DNA of 64,000 nt from NCBI GenBank assembly GCA_029959085.1, contig JARWIR010000005.1:1490501-1554500 (forward strand), read 5' to 3'. A program made the translations under genes and the position numbers. Position 1 is the stretch's first letter. Each line of letters opens with the position of its first letter. This DNA comes from Nemophila menziesii (taxonomy: Eukaryota > Streptophyta > Magnoliopsida > Boraginales > Hydrophyllaceae). The notes below the pieces were generated by a model. That model was not told the DNA's origin and made no database searches. It saw only the letters and a list, made by a program, of their open reading frames with translations. Shown here one piece after another: positions 58,002-64,000 of the stretch.

Positions 58002-59165
58002 TGTTAGCCTCACTTTGTTTTTATTCCCGTTTTAATATTCGACAAATCATCATTTAAACTAAAATTCATTTGGTATCACTTTAAAGGTTTTCCAAAACCC
58101 CTCATTAGATTAGTTGTGTTTAAATCCTTGAACTTTAGCTTGAGATTCAAAAGAACAGTGCTGCGGTACACCGGACGAGACACGCGGTACACCGCAGAGC
58201 CACGGACCAGAGGCGCGGTGCACAGGATAGCCCGTCAGTAAGCTAATGAAAATGCACGGTACACCGGACCAAGGCGCGGTACACCGGACTGAGGCACGGA
58301 CCAGGGACGCGGTGCATAGGGTAGTCCGATCAGTAAGCTTGAAGTTAAGACGAACGTTTTCGCGGTGCACCGGACCATACCCGCGGTACACCGCAAGAGA
58401 GGGTTTTCTGCATTATTACTAGAGGAAAAAGCTTATATCCGTTGGAGATAAAATAGATCCGTTAGATAGAAGCCTATTGACCGTTGGAAGATATTTTCAG
58501 CTATAAATTAGACCTCATTCAAGACACAACTCAAGCCTTCCATCTACCAATCTCAAGAGCAATTAATATTATCATTCAAGGAGGTTTCAAAGAAGCATTC
58601 AAGTCATATTCATTGTGAAGCTACATTGTTCATATCCACTCATTTAGGAGTTTAGTTACAAAGCTTTTATAAGCACCCCTAAACACTTTTCCCTTTCCTC
58701 TTAGTTCTTGTAATAGATTAAGAGAGTAGTGTGAGCATAGGTTTTATGCTTGGTTCCTTGTGTTGGTGATAACACAAGTGTATTTCCTTCAAAGGTTTTT
58801 GAAGTGGTTGTAAAGGGTTTGTAATCTCACCCGGTTAAGAGTTACGAAGATTAGTTGAGAATCTTGCAAATCCTAAGGAGGCTTCCTTAGGTAGTGGATG
58901 TAGGGAAACCGAACCACTATACATCGTTGTGTATCGTATTCTATCTCTACACTCTTTACATTTCCGCACTCTATATGCTTGATAAAATGCCTACATGAAT
59001 AGTTTGATAATATTGTCTTTTAGGATTATCTAGTTCTTTACTATTTCGTTTGCTAAAACAATAGGATTCAAATTAGCTTTTAATTTTATTTACTTGAAAT
59101 AAAATTAGCCGATTAATCTCTATTGTCCTATTCAACCCCCCTTCTAGGACGCATATAGACGGTCA
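58002..59165 (+). repeat. 3' LTR of Copia B
   Basis: 1164 bp, followed by ccaac. Preceded by the polypurine tract aaagggggagat (57990-58001). The GTAC block (58163-58395) here has intact ctgcggtacaccg where the 5' LTR has gccacggtacaccg. Confidence 0.95.
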
Positions 59166-59170
59166 CCAAC

Positions 59171-59515
59171 ATCTAAGACAAAAATACAATTCATCTGCAT
59201 AACATACCACCAAAATACAATAATATTTAACTAAAATTTAATATATATTATTTCTCTATATATCTTTCCTATTTCATATTGTGACAGAAAAAATAATCTA
59301 TATAATAAAACAGTTCTTTTAAACGGTTAAGATCCTCTACATAAAAGACAACTATGATCGGTTGTGCCCAATAACTTTAATTGTCTTTTACCAATAAAAA
59401 AAACTTAGTTCTCACTTATAAAATCAAATCTTCTCAAATATTCACTAATCTTCTTATCTTAACTTCAAATTTTTTCAAAATTATAAAATATTATTTCTCT
59501 ATAAAATTATAAAAT
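59171..59515. other. Continuation of F-box 3' flank, then AT-rich DNA
   Basis: atctaagacaaaaatac, ttcatctgcataacatacca and caaaatacaataatatttaa match 46595-46650. No F-box coding sequence follows. The 59360-59515 stretch matches 46720-46856. Confidence 0.6.
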
Positions 59516-60470
59516 ATTAAGGTTAAGTTTAAGGTCAAGGTTAAGGTTAACGTTAAGATTAACGTTAAGGTTAAGGTTAAGGTTAAGGTTAAGGTTAAGG
59601 TTAAGGTTAAGGTTAAGGTTAAGGTTAAGTTTAAGGTTAAGGTTAAGGTTAAAGTTAAAGTTAAGGTTAAGGTTAAAATTAAGATTAAGGTTAAAATTTT
59701 GGGTTATTAAGGTTAAGATTAAGGTTAAAATTAAGGTTAAAATTTTGGGTTAAGGTTAAAGTTAAGATTAAGGTTTGGATTAAGGTGAGGTTAAGTGTAA
59801 GGGTGAAGGTTGAGGGTTAAGGTCAAGGTTAAAATTAAGTTTAAGGGTTAAGATTGAGGGTTACGGTTGATGGTTAAGGTTAAGTTTAAGGTAAAGGTCA
59901 AGGTTCAGATTAAGGTTTGGGTTAAAATTAAGGATAAAATTTTGGGTTAAGGTTAAGGTTAAGTTTAAAGGTGAAGGTTAAGGGTGAAAGTCAAGGTTAA
60001 AGTTAAGTTTAAGGGTTAAAGTTAAGGGTTAAGGTTGAGGATTAAGGTTAAGGTTAAGGTTAAGGTTAAGGTTAAGGTTAAGGTTAAGGTTAAGGTTAAG
60101 GTTAAGGTTAAGGTTAAGGTTAAGGTTAAGGTTAAGGTTAAGGTTAAGGTTAAGGTTAAGGTTAAGGTTAAGGTTAAGGTTAAGGTTAAGGTTAAGGTTA
60201 AGGTTAAGGTTAAGGTTAAGGTTAAGGTTAAGGTTAAGGTTAAGGTTAAGGTTAAGGTTAAGGTTAAGGTTAAGGTTAAGGTTAAGGTTAAGGTTAAGGT
60301 TAAGGTTAAGGTTAAGGTTAAGGTTAAGGTTAAGGTTAAGGTTAAGGTTAAGGTTAAGGTTAAGGTTAAGGTTAAGGTTAAGGTTAAGGTTAAGGTTAAG
60401 GTTAAGGTTAAAGGTTAATGTTAAGGTTAAAATTAAGGTGAAGATTAATGGTTAAGGTTTAAGGTGAAAA
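59516..60470. repeat. (TTAAGG)n satellite, copy 2, with a pure core
   Basis: Degenerate hexamers at 59516-60040, then a perfect run of about 61 hexamers (60043-60410), then a short degenerate end. The variants resemble copy 1; the pure core is unique to this copy. The Lys-Val repeat frame across it is an artefact. Confidence 0.96.
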
Positions 60471-60856
60471 AACTAGAAATTTTATTATTTTTTATATTTG
60501 ATCTTTTCGACAAAAAATTTAAAAATGAAAATTGTAAATAAAGATAATTTCTAATCCATTTTTTATCAATTCTTTTACTAAATTAAATTACATTCAACTA
60601 TATTTATCAAATCCAAAATTATAAATACATACAAACATGGCATATAACATTACGTAAAAAAATTAGTTTTTATAAAATAGTCTCTTCTAAAGAACCAATT
60701 AATATATATATTACCCCTTGAGTTTTTCAACAAAATAATAGTAGATGAGGAAATATGTTATGTATGTTATAATTAAGTGAAGATCCTTGAGTTCCTCAAC
60801 ATATGAATAATGGATTAGAAAATGTGTTATGTATGTTATAGTTAACGTAGAAATTA

Positions 60857-60968
60857 ACCAATTGGGGTTAGGTCAGTTGGCTAGTGTTTTGGTTCTTCTT
60901 CTAAGCGGTACAAGTTCAAACTATGTCAATGACACCGAGTCTAAATGGCTCTCTAATGTATTAAAAAA
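60857..60968 (+). mobile_element. SINE, same family as 40913
   Basis: A 112-bp insert. It has an A-box-like gttaggtcagttgg, a B-box-like caagttcaaac, the tail gagtctaaatggctctcta and an A-run. Imperfect target duplication acgtagaaatta (60845-60856) and acgtaaaatta (60969-60979). Confidence 0.68.
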
Positions 60969-60979
60969 ACGTAAAATTA

Positions 60980-63265
60980 GTGGATTCAATATATAAGAGT
61001 GGTAGATAAAGAGGTTTGTGAGAGTTTAGGTGAGGTTTTGAGAAATTTAGGGAAGATTTTGAGAGGAATGAAGATTTTTTGAGAAAAATGAGGTTTAAAT
61101 GAAATTAGAGGTAAGCAATATTATAGTCATATGAAATATAAATTGGTATAGTATCATTTACACTATAAAAGTTATAAAGATGAATGAGCATTATAATATA
61201 TGAGCAAATGGTCAAAGCTTAAGGATTTAATACTACTAATTTGTATAAAATGACACTGGTAATTGGAAACAAACTATAATAAATTTGAATTGTAAGTAAA
61301 GCAAAAAAGATCAAATTTATTACGAACTCTGAATTATGCAATTTGATAACTAATTAGTCAATAGTTGGTCTAGAAGAAAAGTAATGAATAAAATTCCACC
61401 TATTTTGATAAGTACTTAAATTCAATTAGTTCAATAGTTTAGCTTACTTGGAAAAAGAAAAAACCAATAGTTTAGCTTAAGATTTTCATTGCATAAACAT
61501 TCATTGTCCACCACTTTATCTCGATCATACCATTTTCATCCCATCGTAATTCTAATGACACTTTCTTTACTCTTTTAAAGAAACGTTTCATACAATCTAG
61601 GATTCTCTATATATTCATGATTTCAACCAATTATTTCTAATTATAAATAGTAAGTTAAAATCAAATTCAATCTTTTATTTAATTCTTGTACCTAAGAAGT
61701 TGAAGTTATTAGAATCACTTGTTTACCCCTATCTTAACATGTTATTGTTTTAGTTAAACGAAGCGCTAAAAATTATGATTAACGTGAGGAATCAGAACAT
61801 GATCATCTAATTTTTATCAATATTGATTTAGTTGGTTTTCCGCGTTTGTAAGTTGATGGCTTCACATGGGGTTCTTTAAACACACGTATATGTTCATTGT
61901 AATTAGCTAAATATGTATAAAGGAAATTATGTTCCTAGCAAACTCACAAAATAAATTGCTCTGATCTGATGACCACCCTAAATTCAATACTCAAAGCATG
62001 TCATAATCATAAAAAGCATTTAATCATAGCGTGGTTATATAATCAAGTAGTCAACACTTCTCTCACAAAGAAAAACACAAAACTTAAAAGGAACAAACAA
62101 ACCAGACTAATAAGGTGACACACGCTAATTGATTAAAAGACCCAACCAATCTACTATTGCAAACAAAGATAGATAGGAAACATATTTACATAAACAAAGT
62201 AACAACGAATCTAAACGAAAAGCTAAGAACCTAAATGACACCACAATCTCGAAATCTAGAATAACAAGAGAATCGTCTATTATTAACTTCTGAACTAAGA
62301 AAATAAAGCCTCACTCAATGGCAACATGTAGACTTGATCAGGACTAGATATTTAACTAAGACAACTTCTTTTATGCTCTGTTCTGGCTAGACTCTAGAGC
62401 AACGGATGCATATGAAAATGAATATACGCATATCCCAGATGCAATTACCCAGTAAGAACTTGAGGTGAATTGAGCCAAAAGAGATATAAAAGATCCGTGC
62501 AGATGACAACGAACAAAAAACAATCACCCTAACTGGAAACTCGAATGGGAAAACATGGAAGCACGAACAAATCAAACAGCAACCCAGATGCTGGAGAACC
62601 CACTTGACCAAAACAGCAGAAAAAACAAGAAGACATATTACAGTACTAGCACGAAAGAAAGAGAAGAAGAAGAACATCGTCTGTAAAAGATCAAGAAAGA
62701 TGAAAAAATGAGAAAGGCAAATCTGAGTTTGACCAAGGATAGCACTAAGAATCACATCAAAATAACCATTTTTATATAAATTAAAAAACAGAATGAAGAT
62801 AAGAAACCAAACGGTATGTCCAAAGTGGAGAAAAATGGTAGAAGTTACGAAAGCCACCTTACCAAGAGAGAAAAGAAAGAAATTCAAAGAAGTAATGATG
62901 GGGTTGGAAAAAAACTACAGAACATATCAGTTTAGAGAATTAAAATAGGAAGAAAGGATGAAGAGGAAGGAGTTGACTAAAAAGTTCCCATGTTGACTTT
63001 CAAGCTTAGAGAGAGATTTAAAGAATTTTTATCTCTAAAACGCTCAATTTTTAGATCAAGGATGCATATGAAACAATAAACCAAGTTTTTTAAGATATGA
63101 TATACGCATTGGTGCTAAGAATCTACACATACATACATAATATTAATGTAAAGCAAACAGGTCAAGTCATAGCAGCAATTTAATGCATCAATATCCATAT
63201 ATGGAATTTTGAACTTGTATCATTACAAAACAAGAATATAGAGTCAAAAGTCAAGCCACCCCCTG
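60980..63265. other. Intergenic region left of the RNase gene
   Basis: AT-rich. On the minus strand it is pyrimidine-rich, particularly 62380-62960, which gives a long hydrophobic frame (62387-62887) with no recognisable family. 63005-63265 would be the 3' UTR/terminator area of the RNase gene, but I see no clear poly(A) signal to place. Nothing else is supported. Confidence 0.45.
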
Positions 63266-64000
63266 CTATTTTAGTTCAACTTTTGGCTCACCAGTAGTTT
63301 TTAGAATCCTAGCAGCAACAGATGCTATTGAAAGAAACTGAGCATCGTTCTTTTGACATGACTTTCCTGGATCAACACACGATACAAACGTGGTTGTTGA
63401 TGGATCGATACACAGGCCAATTCCTTCGAGGATATCAAACTTCACACAGAATAGTTTCACATCAAACCCTGTAGCATCATGGATAGCATTACGAATAAGT
63501 TGAAGCTCATAGCGGTTATCATCCGGAATAATTCCTACATTGTATTTAAAAGTAGATAGTAAGATTAAATAACAAAACAAAAAAGGACAAAAGCAAAAGG
63601 CAAGAAGATGATATTTATACCTTCTTTTGCCAAAATACCAAGTATATTAAAAGTGTTTCTCAGCTTAAAGGTTGTTTTGAAGTAATCAGCACCAACTAAT
63701 ATAGTCTCTGAGCATTTTCCATGTTTAATCCACTCATGCTTCCAGAATACTACATTTGATTTTGCTGTATTAAGGCTTGGCCAAGCTTTGTCAAGATCAC
63801 TCTGTATACCCTTGACCTGTGAAACAGAGAAAAATGATTATAAACAGTAAAAATCATCAAAAAAAAGAAAGGAAAAGAAGAAATTACAAAGGAATTTTTG
63901 AAGTCAGATCCAGTGCAGCCCGTGAGTGAATTTTCAGATGAGTCAAATGGCCACAATCCATGTATGGTGAAATTTACATTATTTAGCAACACAGTAAGAT
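63266..64000 (-). CDS. RNase T2 family gene (S-RNase or S-like RNase), 5' part outside window
   Basis: Three minus-strand exons: 64000-63888, 63816-63621 and 63534-63266, with GT-AG borders (donors at 63887 and 63620, acceptors at 63817 and 63535). They join in frame to NSF-VKGIQSDLDKAW and LAKEG-IIPDDN. T2 ribonucleases cleave RNA through two histidines. CAS I FTIHGLWP (63948-63971) and CAS II FWKHEWIKHGKC (63712-63747) are both intact. The C-terminus holds the conserved Cys pair CVDPGKSC and ends GEPKVELK. The signal peptide and first residues are beyond the edge. Intron 1 is in the hypervariable position used by S-RNases; the second intron is more like S-like RNases. Encoded charge is near neutral by counting, less basic than typical S-RNases. 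Confidence 0.9.

Larger units (their letters stand above)
51538..59165 (+). mobile_element. Ty1/Copia element B, full length, few defects
   Basis: 7628 bp with equal 1164-bp LTRs (51538-52701, 58002-59165), a perfect duplication ccaac (51533-51537, 59166-59170) and the same structure as A. About 11 LTR differences by eye (about 1%). It interrupts an F-box 3' flank (acaccaac then atctaagac). Gag has one stop and one frameshift; pol has a 4-base deletion between integrase and RT. RT-RNase H is one intact frame. It is non-autonomous unless supplied in trans. Confidence 0.96.

Noticed and set aside
60035..60418. 127-residue Lys-Val repeat protein
   Set aside because: It is only the translation of a perfect hexamer repeat; no start context or family.
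59516..60470. Interstitial telomere of the plant type
   Set aside because: The unit is TTAAGG, not TTTAGGG; it is a local satellite until shown at chromosome ends.
62387..62887. 166-residue hydrophobic frame on the minus strand near the RNase gene
   Set aside because: It arises from pyrimidine-rich sequence, resembles intron or UTR in composition, and matches no family I know.

Overview
This is nuclear DNA of a flowering plant, almost certainly a eudicot. It is AT-rich and contains Ty3/Gypsy Athila-type and Ty1/Copia LTR retrotransposons with plant-type primer sites, L1-like LINEs, tRNA-derived SINEs, a Tourist-like MITE, and plant-specific genes (F-box with F-box-associated domain, RNase T2, CDPK-related kinase, Raf-like kinase and 3xHMG-box fragments). 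I cannot name the species. Well over half of the window is mobile DNA, much of it nested.

Layout. 1-4.7 kb: minus-strand remnant of an Athila-like element (3' half: integrase, a 5'-GTAC-rich tandem repeat, an ORF3). 4.7-7.9 kb: a stranded HMG-box exon and unassigned DNA. 7.9-9.2 kb: a foldback-like element. 9.3-10.4 kb: a minus-strand LINE tail. 10.97-18.56 kb: Copia element A (two 1155-bp LTRs, broken ORFs). 19.2-20.3 kb: a broken F-box gene. 21.9-23.0 kb: a CDPK-related kinase exon, then a 5'-truncated LINE. 23.1-38.0 kb: an old minus-strand Copia element C, split inside gag by Athila element D (26.12-37.37 kb). D has 1472-bp LTRs that look identical, a 5-bp target duplication and an intact 1746-residue gag-pol. 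38.0-40.5 kb: LINE and MULE remnants. 42.3-43.4 kb: an intact F-box gene. 44.0-44.7 kb: a roughly 31-bp minisatellite beside a perfect Raf-like kinase exon. 45-51.5 kb: a duplicated unit carrying LINE tails, hexamer satellite and a twin-primed LINE. 51.54-59.17 kb: Copia element B. 59.5-60.5 kb: a second TTAAGG satellite. 63.27 kb to the edge: a 5'-partial RNase T2 gene on the minus strand.

The only host genes that look functional are the F-box gene at 42.3 kb and the RNase T2 gene at the right edge. A second F-box copy and flank remnants of further copies show that this F-box unit has been duplicated and lost repeatedly. A T2 ribonuclease together with F-box genes of the SLF/SFB type, in a region full of retrotransposons and inverted duplications, is the architecture of an RNase-based self-incompatibility (S) locus. 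That reading is a hypothesis: both families also have members unrelated to self-incompatibility.

Other unusual points are: GTAC-centred GC-rich palindrome arrays shared by unrelated retrotransposon families; three MYB3R-type sites spaced about two helical turns apart upstream of the Copia LTR TATA box; and a SINE and a LINE that used the same target site in paralogous repeats while a third copy remains empty.
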